This document shows, in pieces, positions 20,737 through 33,899 of a stretch of DNA of 35,474 bases. Origin of the DNA: Porticoccaceae bacterium (GTDB lineage: Bacteria; Pseudomonadota; Gammaproteobacteria; Pseudomonadales; Porticoccaceae); assembly GCA_029246925.1 (NCBI GenBank), contig JAQWMF010000009.1:1-35474 (forward strand). Reading direction: 5' to 3'. Every line of letters starts with the position of its first letter. The first letter of the stretch is position 1. The position numbers were made by a program, and so were the translations under genes. Under the pieces are notes generated by a model, which saw only the letters and a program-made list of their open reading frames with translations, did no database searches and was not told the origin of the DNA.

Positions 20737-21042
20737 CTAGGGCTCTACTCTATCAGTAGCAGGCTGCTTCTTTTTGTCGATGACTAGGTAGAAAACCTCA
20801 CCATCTTTTATCATACCGAGGTCTTGGCGCGCTTTTTCTTCAAGAGAATCGAGATTAGTTTTAAGACTTTCTACTTCTTGAGCAATTAATAGATTGCGTA
20901 GCTTATGCTCTTGATTAATCTGCTGCTGAGCTTCCCACTGCCTGTCCAATGCAATTTTATTCGAAATGCTACCCTCGCCAAACCATAGACGAATCTGAAG
21001 AAGCACGAGAATAGCCACCAAAACAACCATTAACCATCGCAT
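20737..21042 (-). CDS. ftsB: Cell division protein FtsB
   Basis: 101 aa; N-terminal TM MRWLMVVLVAILVLLQIRLWFG, coiled coil, EEKARQDLGMIKDGEVFYLV; eno-ftsB-ispD order. Confidence 0.96.
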   Translation of the reverse strand: MRWLMVVLVAILVLLQIRLWFGEGSISNKIALDRQWEAQQQINQEHKLRNLLIAQEVESLKTNLDSLEEKARQDLGMIKDGEVFYLVIDKKKQPATDRVEP

Positions 21043-21092
21043 AATGCAGTCAATCTAACCCTATATGTGAAGCTATTGCTAACCAGCAGTGA

Positions 21093-22379
<1,287 letters not shown>

Positions 22380-22452
22380 TCAAAAATTACTCCATAAAGT
22401 TGGGGTTGTTCATATTCAATAAATTTAGATGACTAAACCATCCAAATTAAAA

Positions 22453-24969
<2,517 letters not shown>

Positions 24970-25088
24970 TTAAATAGTCTTTTTGGAAGGAGATTTGGCT
25001 AATAAAATACCAGTTTTTAGCCTTTGACCCATCCGTCTTAAGATGGGGGAGTATATTGCCACAAACACGAGGAGTATTCCACTCTCAT

Positions 25089-26423
25089 CTACAGAGAATC
25101 TACGCACCAATGAATCTCCATACCACTTTCTTCAGGCTTTGCACTCCAACCCTCACAAACCCAAAGATCACCTACGGCTACCAATTGATCCTGCACATAA
25201 AATAACGGGATTCTATCCCGCAGCCATGGCGCCAACTGATACTCTAACAAAAGTTTTTTTAAACTACTTGAATGCCCTCTGCCCTGTGGCTTACAGCGCT
25301 CGCCCCCCTGTCGGTAGCGAATTTCAACAACATCGACTGTTGCCAACAAGCCTTGCCCTTTAGAAGGCTGGGCATTCAAACTACTGCCATCAGGAAGTGA
25401 TAGGCTGTTTTGCATATCCCAACTGATCGGGCGCTCACATTGAAACTGTTTATTTTCATGATTTAATAAATATAGTCGGCTTTGAAATCGCGTCCAGCAT
25501 TGAGACTGCCAGATAATTTCTGGCGAAGCGTCCTGACGGGCACCTACAACAGAGGATAGGATTTCATTAATAATTTTGCTTGCGGGGGCTGAAAAATGAT
25601 TAATGTCCGACCAGTAGCGCAATATATTTTTCTGTCTTAAATGTGAAAATTCGGTAAATAATTCAAGTGACATCGACCAACCAGCTCGCTCTTTTTTCAC
25701 ATCTAAACTTTTCAAATCTTCAATCGCCAACTCTTTTGATAATTGATCCGCTTGATTGCTGAGCGAAGCGGAATGCATGACTGATTGAGAATATTCAGGC
25801 CATCGCTGAGCAATAACTGGTATCAGCTTATTGCGTAAATAGTTGCGATCAAAACGGCTGTCTAAATTGCTTTCATCTTCAATCCATTCTAGCTTTCTTT
25901 CGAGCGCCTCTCGATGAAGCGCTTGCTTAGAATAATCTAAAAGAGGTCGAATCAATTGACCGGCACCTAAAACTCTAGATTCTGGCATGCCAGATAAGCC
26001 CTTAGAACCAGAGCCGCGCAACAAACGATAGAGAACTGTCTCTACCTGATCATTGGCATGATGCGCTAAGAACAGCAACCCATCAGCCACCAAGAGTTTG
26101 TCAAATACTGAATATCGAGCCTTTCGGGCAGCTGCCTCTATACCTTCGCCAGAGACGACCAGATGAATTTTTTCAGCGTAAAAACCCACACCCATTTTCT
26201 GGCAATAATTTTCAGCAAACTGCTGCCACTGATCGGAATTATCAGATAACCCATGATTAATATGTACTGCTTGAATGCGCTTTGATTCAATCTGCTCATT
26301 AAGTAAGGTTAGCAACAGCATGGAATCCATACCACCACTGAGACCGACTAAAATCTGTGGCGCATTGGCAATGGCTTGCTTCCATGGTATCAATGCAGAA
26401 TTTAAAGCGGATGATTCTGACAT
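25089..26423 (-). CDS. tilS: tRNA(Ile)-lysidine synthase
   Basis: P-loop VGLSGGMDSMLLLTLL, VHINHGLSDNSDQW, LAHHANDQVETVLYRLLRGSG; ATG (MSESSALNS) at 26423, so the longer 26552 ORF start is probably wrong. Confidence 0.95.
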   Translation of the reverse strand: MSESSALNSALIPWKQAIANAPQILVGLSGGMDSMLLLTLLNEQIESKRIQAVHINHGLSDNSDQWQQFAENYCQKMGVGFYAEKIHLVVSGEGIEAAARKARYSVFDKLLVADGLLFLAHHANDQVETVLYRLLRGSGSKGLSGMPESRVLGAGQLIRPLLDYSKQALHREALERKLEWIEDESNLDSRFDRNYLRNKLIPVIAQRWPEYSQSVMHSASLSNQADQLSKELAIEDLKSLDVKKERAGWSMSLELFTEFSHLRQKNILRYWSDINHFSAPASKIINEILSSVVGARQDASPEIIWQSQCWTRFQSRLYLLNHENKQFQCERPISWDMQNSLSLPDGSSLNAQPSKGQGLLATVDVVEIRYRQGGERCKPQGRGHSSSLKKLLLEYQLAPWLRDRIPLFYVQDQLVAVGDLWVCEGWSAKPEESGMEIHWCVDSL

Positions 26424-26425
26424 AT

Positions 26426-26737
26426 TTATTCTATCCCACCCATGTCCTGAGAATAATCTTGGTAAGTATCTATATCCTCTGGATCCAAAGGCTGGTCCTG
26501 CGCCACTACAGGAATACTGCGCTGAAACTGATGGCGAGTCAGCAGCGTACAATTCTCTATTTTTGGATCATAAGTAATCACAATGTCACCGGCGGCTATT
26601 TGATGATGTACCTGAGCAACTTTACTTTCAAAATCTGCTTCATGGGCACCATAGTCTGTACCTTCACGAAGAATAAATTCTTCGATAATGGTCTGCAAAA
26701 TTTCGGCGTCCAAACGTTTGAACGGTATCTCAATCAA
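26426..26737 (-). CDS. yheU: YheU/UPF0270 family protein with C-terminal extension
   Basis: 103 aa; [48 protein letters not shown] resembles YheU (..[20 protein letters not shown]..); TTG start with GAGGT 7 nt upstream; 2-nt gap to tilS. Confidence 0.85.
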   Translation of the reverse strand: [103 protein letters not shown]

Positions 26738-26858
26738 CTTATCGACCTCATTTACGATATAGACTCAAAAAGCCCTATCGCCTCTGTAATCACATCATCA
26801 TTTAATGCGATAATAACATTGTCCCATAAAATACTACTGTGCGAATAAAATATTAACT

Positions 26859-27344
26859 ATGCTAGATATTGTACTTTATCAACCTGAAATTCCGCCCAAT
26901 ACAGGCAATATAATTCGCCTCTGCGCCAATACCGGTTTTACGCTGCACCTCATTGAACCCATAGGTTTTGATCTGGATGATAAAAAACTGCGCCGAGCCG
27001 GACTGGATTATCTTGAATTTCAATCGCTGCAGGTTCATAAAAGCTGGGAATCATACTTAGAGAAAGTGAAGCCCAACAATGTTTATGGTTTAAGCACCAA
27101 AGGCAAAAACTGCTTTTCAAGCGTTCAATATAAGCCGGGCGACTGCCTTTTATTTGGTCCTGAGACGCGCGGCTTACCCGTTGATATACGGCACAGCTTA
27201 GGTGAGGATAAAGTAATTCGCTTACCTATGCAGCCAGATAGCAGAAGCCTTAATCTATCTAATGCAGTAGCGATTGTTACCTATGAAGCATGGCGTCAAC
27301 TTGGTTTCGACGGCAGTTATGATACTGGGGAGCTAGCCAAGTAA
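26859..27344 (+). CDS. trmL: tRNA (cytidine(34)-2'-O)-methyltransferase TrmL (SPOUT family)
   Basis: 161 aa; [90 protein letters not shown]. Confidence 0.97.
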   Translation: MLDIVLYQPEIPPNTGNIIRLCANTGFTLHLIEPIGFDLDDKKLRRAGLDYLEFQSLQVHKSWESYLEKVKPNNVYGLSTKGKNCFSSVQYKPGDCLLFGPETRGLPVDIRHSLGEDKVIRLPMQPDSRSLNLSNAVAIVTYEAWRQLGFDGSYDTGELAK

Positions 27345-27887
27345 ATGCAAAATTCAATCGGACTTTTTTACGGCAGCTCAACCTGCTACACCGAAATGGC
27401 GGCGGAAAAAATTCGCGATGCTATCCACCTGAAGATGCCAGCTCAGCCAATTGATATTCATAATATTGCCAATGATTGCATTCAGTTAATACCAGAGTAC
27501 AGCTATCTTATTCTCGGCATACCCACCTGGGACTATGGAGAACTTCAAGAGGATTGGGAAACTCACTGGCAATTGTTAGATGATCTAGATTTATCCCATA
27601 CAAAAGTCGCAATCTTTGGGCTTGGCGATCAAATAGGCTATCCCCAGTGGTTTCAAGACGCGCTGGGCTACCTATGGGCCAAAATGGTCAATCAAGGCGC
27701 TACCGCCGTTGGACTATGGCCCAATCAGGGCTATGATTTTGAGCAATCAAAGGCGCTGACCGACGATAAAAAATTCTTTTTGGGTCTCGCACTAGATGAT
27801 GAAAATCAATTGGATCTAACCGATCAATATATAAACCAGTGGTGCCAGCAAATACTGTATGAATTTGGCCTTTTAAGCCATGACTAA
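27345..27887 (+). CDS. Long-chain flavodoxin (FldB-like)
   Basis: 180 aa; IGLFYGSSTCYTEMAAEKI FMN loop, LILGIPTWDYGELQEDWE, VAIFGLGDQIGYPQWFQDALGYL; abuts the trmL stop and overlaps mnmC. Confidence 0.92.
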   Translation: MQNSIGLFYGSSTCYTEMAAEKIRDAIHLKMPAQPIDIHNIANDCIQLIPEYSYLILGIPTWDYGELQEDWETHWQLLDDLDLSHTKVAIFGLGDQIGYPQWFQDALGYLWAKMVNQGATAVGLWPNQGYDFEQSKALTDDKKFFLGLALDDENQLDLTDQYINQWCQQILYEFGLLSHD

Positions 27888-29943
27888 AGTCGATGAATCA
27901 ACGATCAAGACTGCCACGATTGAATGGCATGATGGCACCCCCTTTTGTAGCGAATTTAACGATGTTTATTATCGCAGTCAAACGCCCTTTATAGCGCATG
28001 GACTAAAGGAAACTGAGTACTTATTTATACAGCAAAACCAATTACAACAGCGCTGGCAAAATTTATCTTCTCAAAAAAAATGCGATCACCAACAATTTGT
28101 TATTGCTGAAACTGGCTTTGGCACCGGCCTTAATTTTTTAACGGCCTGTGATCTTTGGTTAAAAACCGCACCAAAAGACTGGCGATTACAATGTATATCC
28201 ACTGAAATAAGACCGATTACAGCCTCTGATTTAAAGGCTATACATAGTAGTTGGCCAGTTTTTTCTGATCTATCCCAGCAACTACTTAACCAATACCCTG
28301 TTCTGACCCCAGGCATTCACCTTATATCCTTAGCTGAGGGGCGTATTCAGCTTATGCTTATGCTGGGTGAAGCCAATAAAATGCTAAAAAGCATTACTCA
28401 GAGCCCGCAGCCACCATTGGCTAGTTACCAGAAAAAAACCGTGGACGCTTGGTTTTTAGATGGTTTTTCGCCAACCAAAAATCCAGATATGTGGTCCGAT
28501 GAGATATTTAAAACTGTTGCCTCCTTATCCAGCAAAGGGACCACTCTAGCAACCTTTACCTGTGCAACAAACGTTAGAAAAGGGCTTAGTAATGCCGGGT
28601 TTGAAGTACAGAAAATTGAGGGCTTCGGCAAGAAGAGAGAATCCCTAAAAGGCAGTTATACCGGTCAATTAGACGCTGAAAAAATCACCTCGACACATTG
28701 GTATATTGATCAATCACCCACTAAAAAAACTCAGCGCGATGTACTAATACTTGGCGCCGGCATTGCTGGTTGCTCAGCCGCCGCCGCCCTTGCTAAAAAG
28801 GGTTTTAAGGTAAGAGTTATCGATCGCCACTCTTCGGCCGCCAATGAGGGTTCCGGCAATCTACAAGCGGTAATCTACCCTAAATTATCTCGTCAAAATG
28901 ATGCTTTGCCGCGAATTAACCTCACCGCAATGACATTAGCTAGTCGCTACTACAAACCTTACTGGGAACAGGGCTTAGGATCTCAATGCGGGGTAATGTT
29001 GCTACCCGATAGCGATCAATCTCGCGACAATTTGCAACAGATAGCGCAGCGTTACGCAGAACATACAGACTTAGTCTTGAAACTAGACAACCAACAAATC
29101 TGCTCTCATAGCGGCCTTTCCCTAGAAGCACAACAGGGTTTATTTTTTCCAAATTTAGGCTGGATGCCACCACAGATTCTGTGTCAAAAATTATTGGATG
29201 AAAACAATATTCCACTTCTCAATGCCGATATTGATCAAATAGAACGCTGTCCTGATAATGATCAGTGGATACTAAGGGATCATGAAAAAAATATTGTTGC
29301 TAGTGCAGAAACGTTAGTTATTGCCACCGCCTATGAATGCCCCAATTTTGAGCAAACCAATTTCCTATCGCTCAATCAACTGCGCGGTCAGGTAACCCAT
29401 ATCCCCAGCGACAGTGCCAGTAGCGACCTAAAAACTGTTATTTGCGGCAAAGGTTATATCGCACCGGTTGCTGATGGTATACAGAGCTGCGGAGCCTCCT
29501 ACAATAAGGGGATTTTCTCTAAGCAACTGCGCCCTGAAGATCATATAGCAAATTTAGAAATGATCCGTAAAACCGATCAGGGTATAGCGCAGAGTTTAAA
29601 TGCTGAACAACCAGAAGATTATGAAGGTAGGGCAAACTTTCGCTGTACTACCAATGACTATTTACCCATAGTAGGTGCGGTGCCAAATGCACAACAATTT
29701 AAACAGCAATATGAACGATTGCGACATGATGCAGCCTCAACTATAGACAGCCTTGGACGTTATCAGCCCAATCTTTATATTCACTGCGGGTTGGGTTCCA
29801 GAGGCTTGAGTTATGCACCGCTGACCGCAGAAATTCTCGCGTCAGAAATTAGCGGAGAAATCCCACCTTTAGAAAGGGAACTTAGACTGGCAATGCATCC
29901 AGCAAGATTTTTAATTAGAGATTTAAAACGGCGTAAAATTTAA
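27880..29943 (+). CDS. mnmC: Bifunctional tRNA 5-methylaminomethyl-2-thiouridine biosynthesis protein MnmC
   Basis: 687 aa; N-terminal methyltransferase (FVIAETGFGTGLNFL, WFLDGFSPTKNPDMW) fused to FAD domain (VLILGAGIAGCSAAAALAKKGFKVRVIDRH), C-terminal GLGSRGLSYAPLTAEILA. Confidence 0.97.
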   Translation: MTKVDESTIKTATIEWHDGTPFCSEFNDVYYRSQTPFIAHGLKETEYLFIQQNQLQQRWQNLSSQKKCDHQQFVIAETGFGTGLNFLTACDLWLKTAPKDWRLQCISTEIRPITASDLKAIHSSWPVFSDLSQQLLNQYPVLTPGIHLISLAEGRIQLMLMLGEANKMLKSITQSPQPPLASYQKKTVDAWFLDGFSPTKNPDMWSDEIFKTVASLSSKGTTLATFTCATNVRKGLSNAGFEVQKIEGFGKKRESLKGSYTGQLDAEKITSTHWYIDQSPTKKTQRDVLILGAGIAGCSAAAALAKKGFKVRVIDRHSSAANEGSGNLQAVIYPKLSRQNDALPRINLTAMTLASRYYKPYWEQGLGSQCGVMLLPDSDQSRDNLQQIAQRYAEHTDLVLKLDNQQICSHSGLSLEAQQGLFFPNLGWMPPQILCQKLLDENNIPLLNADIDQIERCPDNDQWILRDHEKNIVASAETLVIATAYECPNFEQTNFLSLNQLRGQVTHIPSDSASSDLKTVICGKGYIAPVADGIQSCGASYNKGIFSKQLRPEDHIANLEMIRKTDQGIAQSLNAEQPEDYEGRANFRCTTNDYLPIVGAVPNAQQFKQQYERLRHDAASTIDSLGRYQPNLYIHCGLGSRGLSYAPLTAEILASEISGEIPPLERELRLAMHPARFLIRDLKRRKI

Positions 29944-31142
29944 ATCTTATCAACCTTAGACCGAGTGGCAAATCGTAGCCCCTGTCGGTATATATCTGAA
30001 CTGCTTGCAGTATCGCCCAGCAACTCAAGAATGGCCGCTAATTCATGGTAAACCTGAGCCGATGGAGCAAGATTAATGGTGGATTTCATATAATCTTTGG
30101 CCTTACCTAAAAAACCCATTCTCCGACAAATACGACCTAAGGCTAACAATAACATCGGATCTTGAGAATATGTAACAAGCCATTGCTCACCGAGCGCTAA
30201 TTGTTTGGTGCCATCCTTAATATCTAACCGGCCATAGGCTTCCACCAAACATTGATGCCAATTTGTTTTAAGCGCTTTAGCTAAAAGACTCAAGGCTTTC
30301 TCTGACGAATCTGTAGCTGCTAGCCCATCACTATATGCTGCAAGAATGTCGGGAATTTGGCGAAATGATCGCGGTATCTCAGACCATATAACCTCTAATT
30401 TTTGACCCTTAATCTCAGCGGGCAAATTATTATCAATATTGACTAACAAGCCGCGATAACAGTTAACCTGAAGTACTTTCAAATCTTTTTCATCAAGCAC
30501 CGATTGACGCTTAATCTTTGGTATCAAAGCGCTTAGCGCAGACCAATCAGACTTCATACAATAAACATCTGACAGTAATCTTAGCGTCATTTTATTTTCT
30601 GTTTTGACAGCCGCCAAAATCTCTTGCGCCTGATCAATATTTGAAATCTGGATGAGTGCCTCTGCCAACAGCAGATCTGCATAATCTTTATACTCTGGGA
30701 ATTCTAAAGAAAAATGCTTCAATAACTGTTTCGCTTGATCTAACTGATCATTATTAGCAGCTGCCTTTGCCGCAAATAACAAACTTACCCTAGAGAGCGC
30801 TGGATCCTTAACTGACTGCCTAAGTCCGCGGCTCGCCAAACACCAATCGCCACTTAAGTAATCAAGTAATCCCTTAGCTGCTTTGCTGGTCTGCTTTTCG
30901 GCACGCCGAGCAACCCACCACTGCCTTACACCCCCAGCGCCTAACAACCACCTAAAAAACAATAATAGCCAAATTAAAAAACAGCTACTGGCGAAAACAA
31001 TTAAAGCGCCTAACCAAAAGCTCATCTCAACACTCACTGTGCCGAGACTAATAAGGATATACCCCTGATCCTGCTGCATTAGCCATATCACCGCCGCACC
31101 TAGCAACAGCGAGCCAAGAGTAACAAGTAATAACTGCCTCAC
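29940..31142 (-). CDS. hemY: HemY-like inner membrane TPR protein (heme biosynthesis-associated)
   Basis: 400 aa; two N-terminal TM segments, GYILISLGTVSVEMSFW, TPR-like repeats; overlaps the hemX stop. Confidence 0.9.
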   Translation of the reverse strand: MRQLLLVTLGSLLLGAAVIWLMQQDQGYILISLGTVSVEMSFWLGALIVFASSCFLIWLLLFFRWLLGAGGVRQWWVARRAEKQTSKAAKGLLDYLSGDWCLASRGLRQSVKDPALSRVSLLFAAKAAANNDQLDQAKQLLKHFSLEFPEYKDYADLLLAEALIQISNIDQAQEILAAVKTENKMTLRLLSDVYCMKSDWSALSALIPKIKRQSVLDEKDLKVLQVNCYRGLLVNIDNNLPAEIKGQKLEVIWSEIPRSFRQIPDILAAYSDGLAATDSSEKALSLLAKALKTNWHQCLVEAYGRLDIKDGTKQLALGEQWLVTYSQDPMLLLALGRICRRMGFLGKAKDYMKSTINLAPSAQVYHELAAILELLGDTASSSDIYRQGLRFATRSKVDKI

Positions 31143-32290
31143 TGATTAACCTCCAGCTGATCAGTGGTTTCAGTCTCAAGTAGCCGTTGCTCACGCATAA
31201 TTAATAGCGACTGGATACCATCAAGAGATCTATAGATATCAGGTAACTGCTGAATAATACTGGTTTCCAATAACACAGCTAATCGCTGACTAACAGCCTC
31301 ACTACTAGGGTTAGATTGAAAAAATCGCTGAAGGTAATTTTGTGCCTTTTCCAATGCTGCCTGATAAATTCTTTGCTCTTCGCGCAATAAAGCGACCTGC
31401 GCCTGTTCAAATATCATTTGCATATTGCGCCTAACAATTCGTTCTTCTTCTGGCCGCAACATAGGCTCAATAGGATTTTGCCGCTGTCGAACGCGAATCA
31501 AGCCACTTAAATCCGTTAAAAACTCATCTAATACTGTCTGCTTAGTCTTATTAACCCTTTCAACCGGTTTTTCAGATAAGACCTCAGGTTCGGCCAATTC
31601 AACCAAAGATAATTCTTCAACACTACTAGCCAATGCTTGAAGCTCCAGATAAATACCTTCTCTATCAACGTCAGAAGCTAATCTGAGACTGGTAATATCG
31701 TCCGCCACAGCACTGCGTGCAGCAAGTAAATTAGGGTCATCTATTTGAGTAAGAATAACATCGACACTTTCAAGTAATGCCAAAGGACTCTTAACACTGC
31801 GCTCAGTTTGTAATCGCTGCCTAGCCAATCGAGCCAAATACTCCGCTTCAGCAAGTAACCAATCGCTGCGTGTAGTAGAACCCAGCTCTACCAACCGCTT
31901 ACCTTGAGCATTGACTCGCAACTCAATATTTTGCAGCTGACTTTCAAGCCTTACAGCTGTTTGTTGTTGTTGGCGTTGCTGCTTTATCACAGCTTGCGAT
32001 TGATCCTGCGTTGAATTAATAGACGATGTTAAAGATGCAAGGATTGAACTATTGCTGTTTACAGCCTGAGCCTGAGCTTGCCAGTCTTTCCAGAAAAACC
32101 AGCCAGCCGAAGTTGCTAGCACTATAAAAACAATCACCAACATCTGTGCAAAGGCTTTTAAAAAACCAAAAGATGATTTAGGTTTTTTTGTAGGCGCGTT
32201 TTTAACCGCAGATTTTTTACCCGAAACCTTAGTATCAGCTGCTGACTGCTTTGAGTTTGGCGTCGATGTTGATTTAGCTAGTTCAGTCAA
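31139..32290 (-). CDS. hemX: HemX-like protein (uroporphyrinogen-III C-methyltransferase-annotated membrane/coiled-coil protein)
   Basis: 383 aa; low-complexity N-terminus, TM, coiled coil, DWLLAEAEYLARLARQRLQTER hallmark; next to hemY. Confidence 0.9.
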   Translation of the reverse strand: MTELAKSTSTPNSKQSAADTKVSGKKSAVKNAPTKKPKSSFGFLKAFAQMLVIVFIVLATSAGWFFWKDWQAQAQAVNSNSSILASLTSSINSTQDQSQAVIKQQRQQQQTAVRLESQLQNIELRVNAQGKRLVELGSTTRSDWLLAEAEYLARLARQRLQTERSVKSPLALLESVDVILTQIDDPNLLAARSAVADDITSLRLASDVDREGIYLELQALASSVEELSLVELAEPEVLSEKPVERVNKTKQTVLDEFLTDLSGLIRVRQRQNPIEPMLRPEEERIVRRNMQMIFEQAQVALLREEQRIYQAALEKAQNYLQRFFQSNPSSEAVSQRLAVLLETSIIQQLPDIYRSLDGIQSLLIMREQRLLETETTDQLEVNQ

Positions 32291-32438
32291 TGTAAAACCC
32301 CATTTTTTGGATCGAAAGTGTTTGATATCATCTTACACAATGCTCTATTAAAGGGTGGTTAGTTATTTGGGGTCAAGGATAATTTTTCACCACTACCTAA
32401 TGCCGATGACCAACTGCAAAATTCAAACACTAAATAGG

Positions 32439-33698
32439 CTATTTTTTATCTAAATCAAACAATTCTTGAGTGACATTAATCGTGTCATCACAGCCTTGCT
32501 TACCCGCCTGCTTAAGCTTAGTTGTCGGCTTGTGTAAAAGTTTATTCGTCAAGTTGCGGGCTAGAGTATTAATCACTTCAGAAGAATCCTGTCCGCGCTC
32601 TAATGATGCTAGTGCTTTTTGCACTTCAGCGTCTCTTATTGTCTCAGCACTATCTCTAAAGGCCTTAATAGTATCCACCACACTGAGCTCACGCTGCTTT
32701 GAGGACCACTTTTCCACCTCCTCATCTACAATCTGTTGCGCAAGATTCGCCGCCGTTTGCCGCGCTTTAAGATTATCTTGAATCACTTCCTCTAAATCAT
32801 CAACCGTATACAAATAAACATCATCTAACGCTTCCACCTGAGGCTCAATATCTCGGGGAACAGCCACATCAACCATAAACATTGGCTTGTGAAGGCGTTT
32901 TTTTAGCGCAGTTTCAACAGCACCCTTACCCAACACAGGCAATTGACTAGCGGTAGACGAAATAACAATATCAGCCTTATGAAGATGCTCAGGCATATCG
33001 GCAAGTAGAATAGCTTCAGCAGAAAAATCCTCAGCCAACTCCTTAGCTCTCTCTAATGTGCGGTTAGCTACAGTAATTTGACCAATCTGTTTATCTCGCA
33101 AATACCGCGCAACCAGCTCTATGGTCTCACCTGCACCAATTAACAACACATGCGCCGATTTTAAATCCGAAAAAATTTGCTCCGCCAAACTTACCGAGGC
33201 ATAAGCCACTGAAACCGGATTTTGACCAATAGCCGTTTCAGAGCGAACGCGCTTGGCCACAGCAAAGGCCCACTGAAAGGCCATATTAAGTTGCCCAGAG
33301 ACAGTTTCTGCCTTTTGTGCAACCGAATAAGCAGATTTAATTTGACCAAAAATCTGCGGCTCGCCAACAACCAAAGAATCCAAGCCGCTAGCAACACAGA
33401 TCATATGACGAATAGCATCAGTGCCACGATAACAGTAATAACAGTCCTCAAGCGCCTCTGCATCCAATGCCTTAGTTGCCGCCAACCACTCAAGCAACTG
33501 CTGATCAGATAATTCACCCACTGCATAAATTTCAGTGCGGTTACAGGTAGACAGTATGGCTATTTCGTTGATTTTGAGACTAGATAGTGCAGAGCGCAGG
33601 GTCTCAACTACGGTTTCAGGGGCAAAAGACACACGACCTCGAAGATCTACCGACGCAGACTTGTGGTTAATCCCAAATGCTATGATGTCCAAAGCCAT
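32439..33698 (-). CDS. hemA: Glutamyl-tRNA reductase
   Basis: FGINHKSASVDLRGRVSF, ILSTCNRTEIYAV, ASGLDSLVVGEPQIFGQIKSAY; ATG at 33698 preferred over the TTG at 33707. Confidence 0.97.
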   Translation of the reverse strand: MALDIIAFGINHKSASVDLRGRVSFAPETVVETLRSALSSLKINEIAILSTCNRTEIYAVGELSDQQLLEWLAATKALDAEALEDCYYCYRGTDAIRHMICVASGLDSLVVGEPQIFGQIKSAYSVAQKAETVSGQLNMAFQWAFAVAKRVRSETAIGQNPVSVAYASVSLAEQIFSDLKSAHVLLIGAGETIELVARYLRDKQIGQITVANRTLERAKELAEDFSAEAILLADMPEHLHKADIVISSTASQLPVLGKGAVETALKKRLHKPMFMVDVAVPRDIEPQVEALDDVYLYTVDDLEEVIQDNLKARQTAANLAQQIVDEEVEKWSSKQRELSVVDTIKAFRDSAETIRDAEVQKALASLERGQDSSEVINTLARNLTNKLLHKPTTKLKQAGKQGCDDTINVTQELFDLDKK

Positions 33699-33899
33699 CA
33701 GTCTCAATCCATACCCATTAGCTGTTTAAATATATCGGCACAAAGTGCCAAAACCACAATTTTACACTAGAGTTACGCTCAATAGGAAAATTGCTGATTA
33801 ATAATATATAAACCATAGCAACTAACAGGACAGTATGAGCCTTAACTGATAACATCCTTACCCAAGCCAAAAGCTTTACCCACAAACCAATCGAGTGTT

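Noticed and set aside
25030-25052. Inverted repeat cccatc..gatggg between tilS and pyrG as terminator
   Set aside because: Short stem without a T-tract in the pyrG-opposed or tilS direction; not a convincing terminator.
26424-26552. N-terminal extension of tilS (MYAADSPSVSAQ...)
   Set aside because: It is the out-of-frame translation of the yheU 3' end; TilS similarity starts after MSESSALNS at 26423.
26357-26848. 163-aa plus-strand ORF antisense to tilS/yheU
   Set aside because: Overlaps conserved yheU (UPF0270) coding on the opposite strand; composition not protein-like.
33736-33751. Possible sigma54 promoter (TGGCAC...) upstream of hemA on the minus strand
   Set aside because: No TTGC -12 element at the right spacing.
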